A stretch of 64,000 bases of DNA from Mesaphorura yosii (GCA_009869945.1 WIXG01000214.1:62001-126000); one strand, 5' to 3'. Positions 39,901 through 54,600 are shown, counted from the first letter of the stretch. Notes: generated from the sequence alone by a model not told the origin. Numbers and translations: made by a program.

Positions 39901-42644
39901 TTTCTATTTTGGTTCCACATAGCCAGCAGCCCGACTCGCAGTAGGCACAAAAGTGTGGTACTCTGACGCTATTTCCAAATTCTAACATAGTTCCATGCAC
40001 ACAGTGGAAACTTTGTAGTCTTTCGGAAGAAGCGAGAAGCCCCAATGCTTGAGATTGTGCTGCGAAGTTCCTCACTCGCTTATGACTTTTGGTACTGGAA
40101 ACTCACGCGAAGCTGAACTCAGTCTTCAGTGCAGTGCCATGCCAGGGCACAGAAACTGGATTCAACTGGCCTACATTCTAATGTTTACTTGCAACCTGGA
40201 GTCTTCCTCTTTCTTGCGCCTTTCACTTTGCCAAAAATACGTGTGGGCCCGAACAATGCTCTTTTCGCATGCAGGAAATTAGTCGTTATGATGCAGAGAT
40301 ATCAAAACAAAACCACTTCTGACGTTCTGCCTGGCTACGGTAGCCAACATATCCATCTTTCGAGGGTTTGTCCTCTTGCTCCACTTCATTCCAATTTCCA
40401 ATTTCGTGCAGGTGTAAAACTTCATCATTCTTTCACCAATACAGACCCACCAACTACGGGAGAAAGTCGCACAGCACAGCTGTGCCAAACACCTATTCAA
40501 TAACGAATTCACTAAAACATCACACCAAATGTACTTTGCTTGCGAAATTCGCAAGTTCCCCGGCCAAATACTCTTCACAGTTCAAACCGTCGAATTTTAG
40601 GACTTTAATATGAGGCCAACATACGAACACAGGACCGACGATCGAGAATGATAATGACGTTTTTATGGTTCGGGATGTTTCAGGCCGGAATTCTTATCCA
40701 CACAAAGCAAGCAGTGCTTGTTGCGTAAATTAAAACCGAACGAGAACGTTGAGATTACGCGACTGTAACAAGTGCACGATCATTTTGTTTAATCTGTGGC
40801 CTGGGAACTCGGGAACTGAGCCTTGTGGTTCATTATTTCGAGTCAAAGGAAGTCTGAATATTAGAACGAGAACCCATGCATTATTACAGCCATTGCTCCA
40901 CCAAATGCAAATTTTATGGCAAAAAATATTAAAACTGTGCATATAAAATCCTAACATTAAGCGCGCGCGTAATATTAGCCTTATTGAACCAAGTTGTATC
41001 GTATTCAACATCCAATGATTGGACAGGTGTGAATTTATGCCGCTTAACGTCCTACTTTTATTGTTGGCACCACATGCATAATGGGAATGCGCAAGTGCTA
41101 ACTAGGACTTGGCCTTTCCATATGCGCAGTCATAAACATAGGCACGTGAGACGCGATAGATGAGATGAATGGAAATGAAATTGGTTGGGTGGGAACAAAA
41201 ACCAATTTCCAAGTAGGAATGCAAATAGTGTTGGTGTTTCAAATGGAAATGTGAAGGACAAGCTGAAAATGCAATCGCCCTTCTCCAGTTCAATTAAGCA
41301 TATTTAATTAAGTGCTAGCATCGAACAGACTCTTTCGAATAGCAGAATTCGCCAATGCAAACTGGGATCCGTGGAAAAAGAATCGTAGAATAGTCCACAA
41401 CGTTTATCATCCCTTATTTATTAGAATAGCAAGGTTTCAATTAGCATATTAACTAATTATAGTGCCCAAGCATCCAAATTTTAAAATAACAAAGTCAAAA
41501 TACGGTCTCACTAAACCCAAGCAACTTATAGCATACAAAATGAAATTACATACTGGATTTCAGAACAAATTCACACTTCAAACAGTCGTCATTCAAAAGA
41601 AATAAGAAACCAGTTTACATGCACTCTAACATTAACCATGTCTTAAAGTAAAACTTACGATTAAATTAAAACATTGCAGAAAATCTTCATTCACGCGTCA
41701 AAACTGTTAATTGCAGCTAAAACCCATTGGACTTTCAAATAGGTAACTCTCAGGTTCAATTCAACAACCATAAAATTCTTCTGCGTTCTACATAAGACAT
41801 AAGATAATATTGTGGTAGTCTAGCATAAGATTTCACTTAAGGGGCCGGGAATCAATTTCTTGAGTTTGGTAAAATTATCAAAGAAGCATAGGCAACGAAA
41901 TCTGCTTTCACTAAACGTCATATACTGTCATATTCATTATTACATTGTAATTGTAAAATGTTTAACTGGCAGCGTTTGCTTGAGTAAGAGTTCAAAAAAA
42001 TGAATGTGATTTAGTTTTAAATTCAGAACGCACAAGCTGCTACGATTTGAACCTTACTTGATTTCTAAGATAAAGAATGTACTTAGAGCTCTTGAAAGTG
42101 TATTTAATCTGTGTCGAAGGTGGCAGTTCAGAAGGAAATACAATAATCTTACTCCTCGTCACATTACTAAGTTTGAAATCAGCATGACTAATTATTTCGA
42201 AATCCAGATTACAGCTTGCATGCCTGCTTTGCTTGCAGAAAAAGTACAAGAGTTAGAAAAGACAAATAGCATTCTAATTCACCTGGAAGAATGACAACTA
42301 ACTCATAGAAACCTTAGCACACAAGTGTGAGGTGTAATTAGAAGCATAGCTATTGATCCTCAAACAGCACATTAAACTTTCGAATTTTCACAGGGCAGCA
42401 TGACAAGACAGTAGCCCTCGTTAAATATGCACTAGAAGGGTCACTAGAATCAATTTCCCCAACTTGCTGGAATTAAATTTTAATAATTTCCAAAGTTCGC
42501 AACGCATCCCAACTAAATTTCCAATTCCTCCAAAATGGTTGAAAGATGCAAGTAGTTACTGATAACTGCTCTGAACGTAAAACGCAAGAGGCATGAAGCA
42601 CTGCACTGGTACAGGAGCTACAATGCAGACGATAGCACTAAAAC
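36997..42644. other. Globin 5' flank and spectrin 3' UTR region
   Basis: The right part (about 41.4-42.64 kb) is AT-rich and directly follows the beta-spectrin stop, so it is probably 3' UTR. The left part should contain the globin 5' UTR and promoter. I could not place a TATA box or initiator with confidence. Several open frames of 60-145 codons on the plus strand (for example 37254-37688) match nothing and have no splice partners. Confidence 0.5.
41417..41422 (-). terminator. Candidate poly(A) signal, beta-spectrin
   Basis: On the minus strand the sequence reads CTAATAAATAAGG, followed within about 20-45 nt by TTGTGG and TTTTT, which resemble GU/U-rich downstream elements. It lies about 1.2 kb past the spectrin stop codon. 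This is the best cleavage signal I found for the full-length PH-domain transcript. Confidence 0.45.
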
Positions 42645-45600
42645 TTATTTCTTCTTCAAAGTGAAGAATCCTCTCTTCTTCGGCTCGTCTTTCTTTTCCG
42701 ATGACGCAGGGAGCGTTTGCGAGATCCTGGAAGGACCAGCAGCAGTGCCAGTCGCCTCAGGCTGACTCACTTCCTCAATTCCTCGAACCCAGTGGTTCAT
42801 TTCGTCATCATCACGCGTTTGGAATAAATATTCACCACCAGTGCTTAATCTTCAAATAAAAAATCGAAATTAAGCCGAACCATGGTTTGACTTTTCAGTA
42901 TTCAATTGAATATAAGCTTACTTAAGTCGGAATACATGCTTCTTCTTGGTGTAATCTGCGGCGACCTTCGCGGATGACGCTTGCAAGTCGACAGGATTCT
43001 CTCCTTGATAGAAAGCATCGGGTTTCATCCTGTAGTTCTTCTGGTCTTTGTAGAAGAGTAGAGTGTTGTCTCGTAGAACAACATACACTTTGTCCCATGA
43101 TCTAAGAAATGCAAGAAATGAACGTTACCAATTGCTGATAACAAAATCGGTAGATCGGTAGAGCTGTTAAAACTAACGGTATTTGGAGCGCGCTCAATAA
43201 AGTTTTCAATGTGTAATCAAGGGCAAAGAAAAATAATACTACTGCATGCGACATATCTAACTTAGGTTTAAACAAGTTTTACGACAATGCTTCATTTGGC
43301 CCTGGAATTGTGCCCCACAATACACTATTCGTGCATAAATCTGCTAAGCCCGAGTCTGACGAGTATTTCTACGTTAAATCTGTCTCCAGTAAAAATGTCC
43401 TTCAAAACATTTTAGTCAGGTTCTGTGATGTGTCATTTTTCAATTATTGTCAAACATTGTAAGACCACGTGTATGGGGTCTGCTTGACTACTGTAAGTGT
43501 ATTTGACATGTTGCTCCTTACAAATTACATGAATAAATGATACAACACAATACATACGTGCGGCTACACGGTGTGCTAAACTGACCTGTTCGACGCTTTC
43601 TTTGTTGTTGTTTCCCACTCGTGTTTTCTCATCAATGTCGCCTCGTACTCACCCACATCGGTTGGACGATCTGTTTAACATTGAAATTGAATGGTTGTAA
43701 GTAAATTGATGAACAACTCAAACCAGATACCGGAAGGATATACCGCAATACCGTAAACAAAGCAAAAGATAAAGACGAGACGAGAGGTATACGACAAGGA
43801 AGCAATCACACCAAAATTACAAACGACAAGACAACAAAACGCACCAAAACCACCACCACTCTTTACCTGGAAAAACCGTCACCAACCTTTCCATTTTACC
43901 GACTGACCCGCTTTCAGAGCAGCAGAATTTAACTTTATATGAAAAAGCGAACTGGGTAGCGAGCGGAGATCCCCAGTCCTTCAGAAAAATTATTCCATGG
44001 TTTACCTTTCAGTTTCCGAATGTTAGACTCGTCATCAGAGGCATAACCGGAACCTGAGTCGAGGGTTGACGATTTCGACTTCTTCCAACGGAAGCTTCTG
44101 AATGGTGACTTTGACCGAGACCGATCCTTAATCTTTCCAGAGTCTAAGCGTGGTAGTATTGCACAATTATAGTTTCAAACAATCACGAGACAACTAAATG
44201 ACTAAAGTCTGACTGCAGTCAGACACGTTCATTCAATTATAGCAGTTGTAGAACGAGTCAGCAATAAGCAATGAAAAGCCGTATTCCAAAGCCTTATAAT
44301 TTTTATATTGCAAGCATGTTCAATGATCCTATGCAGTTATAGCGTGTGAAGGTGCCACCAATTAATGCAGGTAACCGCATGCCACAGAAAGAACAGAAAA
44401 GGCAATGTCATAATTTATTTACGCGTTGTTGACAGCACAAAGCGCTTGGAACTTTATGTTACAAAAGTTAATCGTTGAAGGAAAGTTGTCGAGAGCACAT
44501 TTAATTCAGTCAGGACCGAGATCACAATTAATTCAGTTCAGACAACATCTTTGTCACAAAATTTAAAAGTAAAAAAATTAGCAGTGTAGCAGTAACATTC
44601 ACAAGTATAAGTTACTGGTTTACAGTCACAAGTCACTTGAACGATAAGAACACAGTATAACAAGCAAAAATATGGGGAACTTTACCCTGGCCATAATCAT
44701 CGAAACTAACACCGCTATGACTATGTGGAGAAGCTGACTTTTGGCTTTTAGGAGTTCTTGGCGAAGAAACCACAGATTCAATAAAAGACGGTAGTCTAAA
44801 GGATGCTACAGGAGGTCAAAATAATAAAATGCATTACGTCATAAGAATGGGTCAGCAAAAGTTAATTGGGTTGCTACAAGGTAGTCAGTCCTATGAGGAA
44901 AAGCCCCTAGTAGGAAAATACGTAAAGTAAGGCTGCAAAAATCAAGTAGAAAAGGATTCGCCACCTAAATGGAATCCCTGAGCGAGAACTACGACTCTCA
45001 AATATAAAGTTCGTCAGTGGAAACAAAATATTGAAATCATTCTCACTCATCATCGAGAAAGAAAAGTCAGGATGATTTTGGTCGTTAGAATGTAGAAAGT
45101 CAGTAAGGTAAGGGTAATAATGATAGTGATAGTCAAGTTGTGGAGGGTACAAGTAGGGATCTATGAGGTATAACGCTCTCCAGACAAGGTTAACGTTATC
45201 AGTAAGGAAACAGTCTTCGTGGTACAAATTATAGAACAATTTATACCCTAAAGTCTTTAAAAGACCACAATTACAATGATACTTTCCACAGTTATACTTT
45301 AACTTTGGGCAAATGTGATGAACACGATGAACTTGTGAGTCCGGTGTAAACAAAGCTGCGCAAGCAGGCGACGATGCTATACCTGGCTTTCTCTTCGGCT
45401 TCTCAATCTGCTTGGATCGTGCTGGAGAGCTTGGTGAAGTGTCTCTCACCGACCTAGGCGAACTTGCTGCGACTACAATAATAGCAGAAGATCATGCAAA
45501 TCATAAACCAAAGAAAACGAAAAGAAATGCTCATGCAATGCAATGAAGTGCAAGTCAAAAGAAAAGAGTAGCAATAATAGCATGATTTCTTTTTGAATTC

Positions 45601-48600
45601 TGTACAAATCTAAAATCTTAGCGTCAAAACACATGCACGCAGAAAACAAAATGCACTTACCGCCTTGACTCATTTGTTCCCGTTCGGAAGTTGGTTCAGG
45701 TGAATGCGCTCCGTCTGGGCGGTCAGGCGATTTTGGTGGTGTCTTTTTAGCTATTTCCGCTGCTCGGACTTTGTCTTCCTGATCTCTGGCTCTGCGTTCT
45801 CGCTCACGAAGTTCAAACTGTGGGACAAGTCGAAGACATGAATTGGGAAAACCGAGCGAAGTATAATTTACGATTTTCTTACCGTTGTAGGTCTCTCCAA
45901 CGCAACGAAGCGTTCCTCTTGTGCATTAGCGGACTTTTCGAACGCTTCATGCTTCTTGATCAAGTTTTCGACTTCATCAATTGTGTGTCCCAATTCTCGA
46001 CTCAATAAATACGGTTCTTGTGCGATTAACCATGCTTCGGCAACGGCCGCATCTCGGGCAAATTGGTAAACTTCCAAGACTGTAGAGGTTGGGATATAAA
46101 ATAACTTGCTATTGCTACAACATTTTGCTCGAGAAAGCATATTGAAGTAGATCAATTCTTACTGAGTTGTAGATGTTCCCATCTTTCTTCCCAACGATGA
46201 AGCATACCGTTCCTTTGGTTGGTCAATGCAATCACCTTCTCTTTGATCTGACAAATGAGCAAGTGCAATATATATATTGTGTACACAAAAATGCACTCGA
46301 GTAACGTCAATAGAAACCTACCTCGTTTGAGGCGTAGTGATTTCTTGATAGAAGTTCTTTTCCAAGGCGGAAACAAACGGTGAAATTATCTTCCCTTGCA
46401 TCAATCTCGGCCTTCAGACTCTGGTGGTTGTTCATTAGTAACTCAACACCGCTTACATCCCTTCAGGGAAACAGAAATGACGTGAGCAAAACTTGATATC
46501 AAATAGGAACCCTCACCTTTTCTAAGGAGGGCTAACCTTGGTTTTTCGGATGTGTTCATTTGAAGTTTCACGTCATCCATCCACAGCATTAATGTTCGTA
46601 CAAGATTGAAGAATTTGAATAAGTCACCCGTGTCTCCAAGTTTCTGCTTTCTAGCATCGCACATTCCTGGAAACCAAGCAAGTGTCAAGTTTAGCTTTTA
46701 AGCCACTCCAAAACATTGACTTTTGACTATAATAATTTAAAACAATCTTTGAACCTTGCAAGTTCTTCCAAGCATTAACAACTTCCGCTTCTCTGTTGGT
46801 AATTTCCTTGGCCTTATCCCCAGCATATGCAGCTTGAAGCTTTCTGGAATCTTCTTGAACTTGTTCGACTTGAGACTGCAGAGTCTGAAGATCTTGCAAG
46901 TATTGAACATGTTTGCGTTGCAGGGCGGAGACCGATCCCGCATCTCGTCCGACTTCGTCTGGGAGTGCATTTTGCTTTTCTGAGATTCTTCCAAGGACAT
47001 CTAACAGCAGTACAAAGAACATGAAAATATTGACTTGTTCACAGACTCCTGCTCCTTTGCTTTTATGTGCTGCTCGGTTTTATATTCAATAATCAGAACA
47101 AAGTTATTTGTTCCGCTCTATTTGAATTGCATCGCATCCTGTTCTGCATTCCAGGATGTGATAAGGACCACAACAAGAACAAATTACACTTTTATCCACT
47201 TATTCAAAGGCAAGACCAGCCGAAGGTTCTCCGTGGGTTTCAGCCTGAAGACAATAAACCTTTGAACCAGTTAAAAGAAGAGCCTAACCCATCCATCTCG
47301 AAGCAGAAGAAGATCAGTGATCTTTTCAAACCTGTTGTTAACCCTTAAAACTGTTTAGACACGTTTGTAACTTCTGAATTAATTAACCACTTGTTTTAAC
47401 CCAGCAGAATTGTTAACTCACTTCCCCTTTTAAAAGAATAAACCAAGACCTTGTTACTTACCTTTGCAGTCATGGAAGAATTTGTGCAGCTCTCTGGAGG
47501 CGACAAGCATTTGAGTTCTGGTGTCGATCAACTCAAGCAAATCAGCCCAGGCTTCATTGAGACCATCCTTCCACTCAGCAATTGTGGCAGCATCGGAGTG
47601 GTGTGCAGCAATCAAACCATCGGCAATCTCGTTCACAATGGCTACTCTTTCGTTACCGATTGATTCTGTGTCACGAGCAAACTCCTTGAATCTTTCCCAG
47701 AGCATAGTGACATGATCGTAGTCCTGCCCCAATTCGTGTGAGCTCGCAACGACTTCGCGTTCTGCGATCCACTGTTCAAGATCGTCAACTTCACGATTAA
47801 GCTGGAATAACTTCAGGGCTTCCTCCAATTTCGCTCGGCGTTCGTGTGCCAAGTCCTTCAGACCCGCATACAACTTGTCAACTTGAGCTTGTTTAACCCC
47901 GACATTGTCACTTTCCGGATGCTCCTGCAGAATTAGTTGTCTGGCAGTCTCTCCCAAATGGCGAATGTTGTCTGCATAGTCATCGACCTCATTTTCAAGA
48001 GCCTCATGCTTCTTAATAAGATTTTGCGCTGAAATTTCGTCTTTTCCACGATCTTCAGCCATCATGTACAATCTGAGAAACAAGACATAAAATCAAGGTA
48101 AGGTAAATAGACAACGTAAGGAGTTATAATGCTGATTGGCATACTCTTGCTCGGACATCCAAGCCTCAGCTTCTGAAGCATCGAATAAATATTGTTGTGC
48201 TTTCTCGGACTGCAGAAGTCTTCCTTTCCTCTCGTCGACAGCCGCTTTGAGTTCACTCCATCTTTCCTTCAATTCGTCGATTAGCCGACCAAATTCGCCA
48301 GCATCTTCGTGTCCCTCGTTGATTAGTTTCTGACCATTGCTGATGATAGTATTGATTCTTGGCTCGTGGTGGTCGGTTTCTTTCTTCAGAGACTCGTTCT
48401 TTTTCTTCAAAATGTGGACATTGTACAGACTGTTTCCTAACTCGTTGGAGGTTGCTTGAGGCATCTTCTCAGCAATCCATAATTTTTCATCTTCGACATC
48501 TCGGCGGAATTGGTATGCTTCCTTTTTCTTTTCCAATTGCTTTTTCCTCGCTTCCAAGGGCGCCTTAAGTTTGTCGAATCGAGTCTCCACGACAGACTTC

Positions 48601-51600
48601 TTCGCAACAATTTCCTCGCCCTTATCTGGATCCATTTGTTTAAGATGTTCAGCTTGGTTTTCCAGTTCATTTACTTGCTTAGCTTTGACAGCCATTTGTG
48701 TCTCAATCATCTGTCGTTCAAAGATGTCATTATTGAATTGTGAAATTAGGCAGTTGGTGCGAAATGTACCTGTTGTTTCTGCATAAGAATATTAACGGTA
48801 GTTAAATCTTGGACTTGTGGTTCGAATTCAATTTGTTTTTCCAAATCGTTCTGCAATAACATAGAGCACTTAATATTTAGACTACAGTTAAACTTCATCT
48901 GAATGCAATTTAAACTTAAACAATTTAAAGCGATGTGTTTCTTCTGGAAATAAATACATAAGAAGCACTCACCATCCACCCGTCTATGTCATCGCAAGTT
49001 TGGTCGTAGAGAGCCTGTCTATTTGCGTCAAATAGACGCTCTCCCTGAAATCAGTAGTCACTTCATCAATTTTATTATGATCAACCCAAAGTGTTGTGTC
49101 CTGTTCTTACCTTTTCACGAGTAGTGTCTTCCAGAACATTGAAATTATTTGAGAGGTCATTAACTTTGGGTTGAAGTAATTCTGCAACTTCTGGTTTTTC
49201 AGCAATTAAGCCTTCAGCTGCTTGCTGAATAGACAACAGTCGATCCTTATTAGAAGCGATTTCAGCTTCAAAGGCCTGATGCCGTGTCCATTTGCTGTGA
49301 ACAGTTTTAGCGCTCCTGTAAGTTTCATCTTGAGCGATCATATTCTTCTCCTGCACCCATTCTCCCAATTCCTCGCAATCCTAGAAACAGAGACATCCAA
49401 TTGAAAAATGCTTTACACGAAAATGCTCAATACAAATATGGGGAGGAATGCTTCAATACCTGTAAGAATTGTTGAAGTTGCAACTGCTCCTTCAGTTTCT
49501 CCATCTGCTCAAGTGCCTTCCTCTTGTTAGCGTCCCGTCTGTCTCGGATGCTGTCAGCCTTCTTTCTAATTTTGTCTGACTGGCCGTGACCTTCGCTGCA
49601 AAGAACGCCAGCGAACTGAATGACTCCATTAATCTTTTCGTCATTTGCGTCCATGGTAGTCAAGAGTGCTTCATGACGTTTAATCAAATGCTCAGCTTGT
49701 TCCAGATTTGTCTGAACGGGATGAATACATTGTTAGCCATTAATCTATACATTTTCTGATTTCCATGTATGAAATCTTACGGGCGTCTCATCCTTTGACA
49801 AAATGGTCTCTTGCTGTGAAAGCAGAACCTCGGCCTGTTTGGAATCTCTCAAGAAGATCTGCAAGTTCATCGACTGAGACAGCAGCTCTTGTCTGTTCTC
49901 CCACATCTGTCGGAGTTCTTCCCATCCATCCTTCAAAGCATTCAGTCTCTCACGCAAGAACATGTACTGAGGATCGTTTTGTGTTGATGGATCCTAAAGT
50001 GTCATAAAAAAAATCGTAACATGAAATCAATCGCTGACTGAGAGACACAACTGACTACTGACTTAGCCATTTAAACAGAATAATAAAGGAATGAGGAATA
50101 AGGGATAAGTGCAAAAGGGAAATTTACCGTGAAAATTCGCTCGCCATATTCCATCATCTTTTCGTAATCCTCAACATAGTTCTCGATCTCATCCTTAATG
50201 TTGTGATGCTGGTTCAAAACTCGTTCAGCATCTGTCAAACTAGTTGGCGCATCTTCAGACGCAATTTCAATTTGAGTTTTGGACAACCAGGCTTGGAAAT
50301 GATCCAGATCGCGCAAGAATCTGTGGAGGTCTCCAGCTTCTTCCAATTTTGCGTCTCGTTCTTTCAACTGTTAAGTATTAAGAAATTTGTAGCGTTTAGA
50401 TACTACAAATTCTACTAAGAAACTCTTAGAACATACCATTTGGGTCAACTGATCCCATACAGTTCTGATCTGTTCAATTCTTTCGCGTATTAGAGCTGCT
50501 TCTTCCGGATGGTCATCGGCAATTCTATCGGCTTCCTTCTCAAGAGCATCGAGCTTAGCTTGAATTGCTGCCAAATCACGCTCCATTCCAGATAGACGTC
50601 GCTACAGGTAGAATTAGAATGATTTCAATCTACCGCTGAAATCAAACGTTGCAATCTAATCGTACCTGTAGTGTCATAATACCAGTGAGATCCATTTCAA
50701 GGCTAGCAGTTTCCTCAAGAATTCGCTTTTTGTCTTCAATCCAGGCAATAGTTTCTCGGCATTCAATGTGAAACTATAAAAATAACATCATATCGTAAAT
50801 ACAATACTCTACGAGCTGTGACAACTGTGGTTTGAAGTGTTTTGGTTCACCCTTCAAGCTCTGGTTGTAGTTCATTGTCAAATAAAACTAACCTGCTGGA
50901 CTCCATGCGCAGAGTTGAGTTCGTCACGCTTTCCTTCAGCCTTCTCACGTAACTCTGACCATTTTGTATTCAGTGCGTTCTGTCGGCCAACTATTTCCTC
51001 CGAATTCGGGTGCTCAACGTGCAATAATTGTCTCGCCAATTGGTTAACAAGGGCGACTCGAGACGCGTTTGTATTCATTTCCTTCTCAAATCCGTCGTAA
51101 CGGTGTTTCAAAATTTCAACATCCTCAATGTCCTTAGCTGGAACCATTGTGAGCAGCATGCGGTCCTAAAGAATACAACTCATTTAGACACCTGGCTTAA
51201 ATATGCACCTGGGCTCAGAAGCAGTAAATATTGAAGTACCTTTTCTGAAATCCATTGATCAACACCATCAGCCTCGGACAAGAGTTTGTAAAGGGACATG
51301 GCATCGAGCAGTCGCTGTTTTCTCAACTTAGCGAGTTCAGTTAGTTCTTTGTATCTTCTGTCAATGCTGGCAAGACGTTCGACAACTTCAGCGCTGTCAC
51401 GGTCGTGCTCTCCCAATGACTGAGCTTGTTGGTGAAGAGCATCGATCGTAGCGGAATAAATTTTCAGTTCCTCTGTTACGTCGTCATGCTTTCTTAAGAG
51501 CGATTGAACATTGGCTTCATCTCGTCCAACATCTTCGCTTGAAACAAGCCGCAGCATATCCAACATCCAAGTGTCAACATCATCAGCGTCCGAGAAGAAC

Positions 51601-54600
51601 TATTAAAATGGCATTGTATCATTGGGCTAATCATCGTAACGTTTCAAAGTATGAAAAATATGACTAAAGAAGGATACCTGATGATAATCCACAGCCTGGT
51701 GAAGTCTCTGTTTTCGGAAATCTGTCAAATCTTTCAACGTCTGCCACATTGAAAGAATTTCTTGCAATCGAGTTTGAACTTTGTCAGCTCCAAATTGTTG
51801 CTGATCAATAAGATCTTGTCCAACGCTGACAACACTTTGCAATTGCGGTTCATGGCTGTTTATTTCAGCTTCTAGAGCTTTTTGCTTCGAAAGAAGCAAA
51901 TGGACCGTCGTCAAATCATGGCCAATGTCACCTTGAGAGATGATGTTCTCCTTCTCCTTAATGAAACGTTCTTCCTCCGCCATGTCCCAGTAGAACTGCC
52001 ATAATTTCTTGCTTTCTTCCAATCTAGTACGACGTTCAATTGCCAATTTTACCAGTTCAGCGTAGGCTTCCTAAAATGCACCGAATATTCATTGTTATCT
52101 TCTCAATGGCCAATAACATTCGAATTCGACAACTTCTACTTCCATCTTCTACTTACTTCTAATTGCTGAACACGTTCAATGACACCACTCGGATCAGACG
52201 GTCTGAATCCTTCTTCCATTTCCTCTCCCATGAATCTTTGAGAGTTCTGCACAACCGTCTTCACACGGTCGCCCAAAATATTGATGTCCGCCTCAACGAG
52301 AGAATGCTTCTGGAGAAGATCTTCCACTCCCTAAGCAAAATTAAAAAGTCGTGAACTCGTGAGCCTTCAAGCTTAACCAACATGCTAAAACTGCCAGGAA
52401 CACTTACCATAAGATGTTTGCCGTAGTCATCGGACAAGAGTCGCATTTTGATTTCTTCCATTGAGTCCAAAATGTAGAGCATTTCCTGGGAAAATGTTTG
52501 TTTATAATAAAGTGTTTGTTTTTAATGAAAATTTGACGTTACCTGGAAAGCTTGTTGCAATTGCAAAGACGCCTCGAGTCGTTGTCTGCGTGCTCTGAGC
52601 AATTCCAGGAGATACTCCCACAATCTCATGACGTTTTCCTTCCTCAAGTTAATTCTCTCAATGTCATGATAATTCTCAGTTTCCAATTCTTGTGCCACTG
52701 CAACAACGGCGAGGACTCGTTCTTCGTATGCAAAGATGTCTGTTTCAATAGCTTCGTGCTTCTTAGCAGCTGCCTCTGCCGCTGGTAGATCATATCCAAA
52801 GTTATCTTGCGAAACAAGTCGCTGATTCTCACTCAGCCAAGTTTCTCTCATGCTGGCCTTGCGATTGAATCTAGCTGCCAACTGCTCCAATTTCTCCTGT
52901 CGGATGAGTTCTTCTCTTAAAGCCAACTCCCGCTCATGTTCGGATTTCTCCAGACGTTCCCATGCTTTATTAATATCAGAAATGAGTCTGCCTTCTCTGG
53001 GCGTGTAGGGCTTCTGGTTGTTGGCTCTCATTCTGGACTGAAGCGTGAAAAGAAGAACCTCCAAGTTTCCTTTCTCGTCAAATTTCGGAGGTTTCTCCAC
53101 GGTTCTGTAGTTGTTGAATTGAGTGAGCTGCTGTTGAACACCAAGGAGCGAGTTGGCAAAATTTCGATCGCCCAATCTTTCCATCGTCAATTCAATCCAT
53201 TTCAGCAAGTCTGATGTCAGTGTTTCATATTCCTTGATCATTCGATCGTTGTCCATTGCAATGCCAACGACTTTGCCGATACGCTTGCCTTGAACAGTTT
53301 CTTGCTTCAGTTTGGAGAAATAATGGTAGTAGGTTACAACGTATGTAATGATGGACTTCTCATCCGGCTGGTCGACACAAATGTCCTCAGCGTCGAGAAG
53401 AGCCGTGAGTCCAAGCTTTGACTCAGCGACGTGGAAAGCATTGTTTAAGTTATGCATCGGATTGCCGTGGGTGAGTTTCTCGTATTGAACGAGGTCAGGT
53501 CGATGTTTATGAATAATAGCATTGAAGGCTAAACCGTCTCTCCATGAAGTTGTAAAGTTTCGGATGTTCACGTTGCTGTAACCAGCTGTCTTCATTTGAC
53601 ACCATAACAGAAGTGCGTCCTTTGCCGATTTGGTTTCCTTGTTATCGACTTCCTCAATGGTGATATCTTGAATCTGAGAAAGAGGTATAGGTAAATATTT
53701 ATAACAGCATATGAGTCAAGTGTGCCAACTTTCTGGGTGAAATCTGAACAATACCTGGAACCGGAGGATGATTGTCCATATCAACCCAAGGGTGAGACGA
53801 GAACTCCCGTCCACAATGTCGTGGGATCCCATGTTTTCCTATATTCACATCGTATACACATGAAATTACAATTTGATAGAGACCAAGAAAAACATAATCG
53901 CTCGGTCTATGGACTTAGCTTATCAACGAAGGTATTGGTATGGTATGTAGAATAAAACGGCACTCACCAAATGAACACGCTGGTCTTTGAGAAATTGTAA
54001 TGCTTTGTCGACATTTTCGAGGCAGTGAATTCGCATTTTTCCCTTTGTGGGCCGGGGCTGTTAAGAAAAGACAACAAAAAGTCCGTGTCCAGAGTTCCAA
54101 CTGTCCAATACCATTGAAAGACTGACACACTTACAAGTCGCTCTCCTGACAAAACCTCGAGCAGCTTTAGGAGCATCTTTCCGTCCCGCATATCTGTGTA
54201 TAGATCGCCAATCTTGCAGGAAACACGAACCAAGTGAGAATTTATCCATTTTGTGAAAGTCTTCTTTTGCACTGTTTCTCGTTCGTCTGAAAGAATTGAG
54301 ATAACGCTTCATTACCGGTCTAATAAATGAGATGGTCATGCTCATGACTAATGTATGAATGGATCGTCGATAAGTCAAACCCAATAACATAACGATTCGT
54401 TATCGATGCGAAACTGAACCGAAAGTCCGTAAAAACTGACTTAATGGATTCTGTCTACATTTGCGATCAATCACAGAGGGTCCGTGAACCAAACATTTTT
54501 TTGGTACCTTTTAGTTCCAAGATATAGTGCTCGAATCTATTATGCTCCAAATTCTTGATCTCTTCGAATTTCATGCACTCACTGCCACCATTTTCGTAGG

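Noticed and set aside
42058-42294. Lys/Leu-rich 78-codon plus-strand frame
   Set aside because: Lies antisense within the probable beta-spectrin 3' UTR; the coil-like ending comes from A-rich sequence. No start, splice or poly(A) context.
49765-50007. Plus-strand frames mirroring spectrin exons
   Set aside because: Open frames opposite spectrin exons are shadows of the strongly coding minus strand and carry no family signature.
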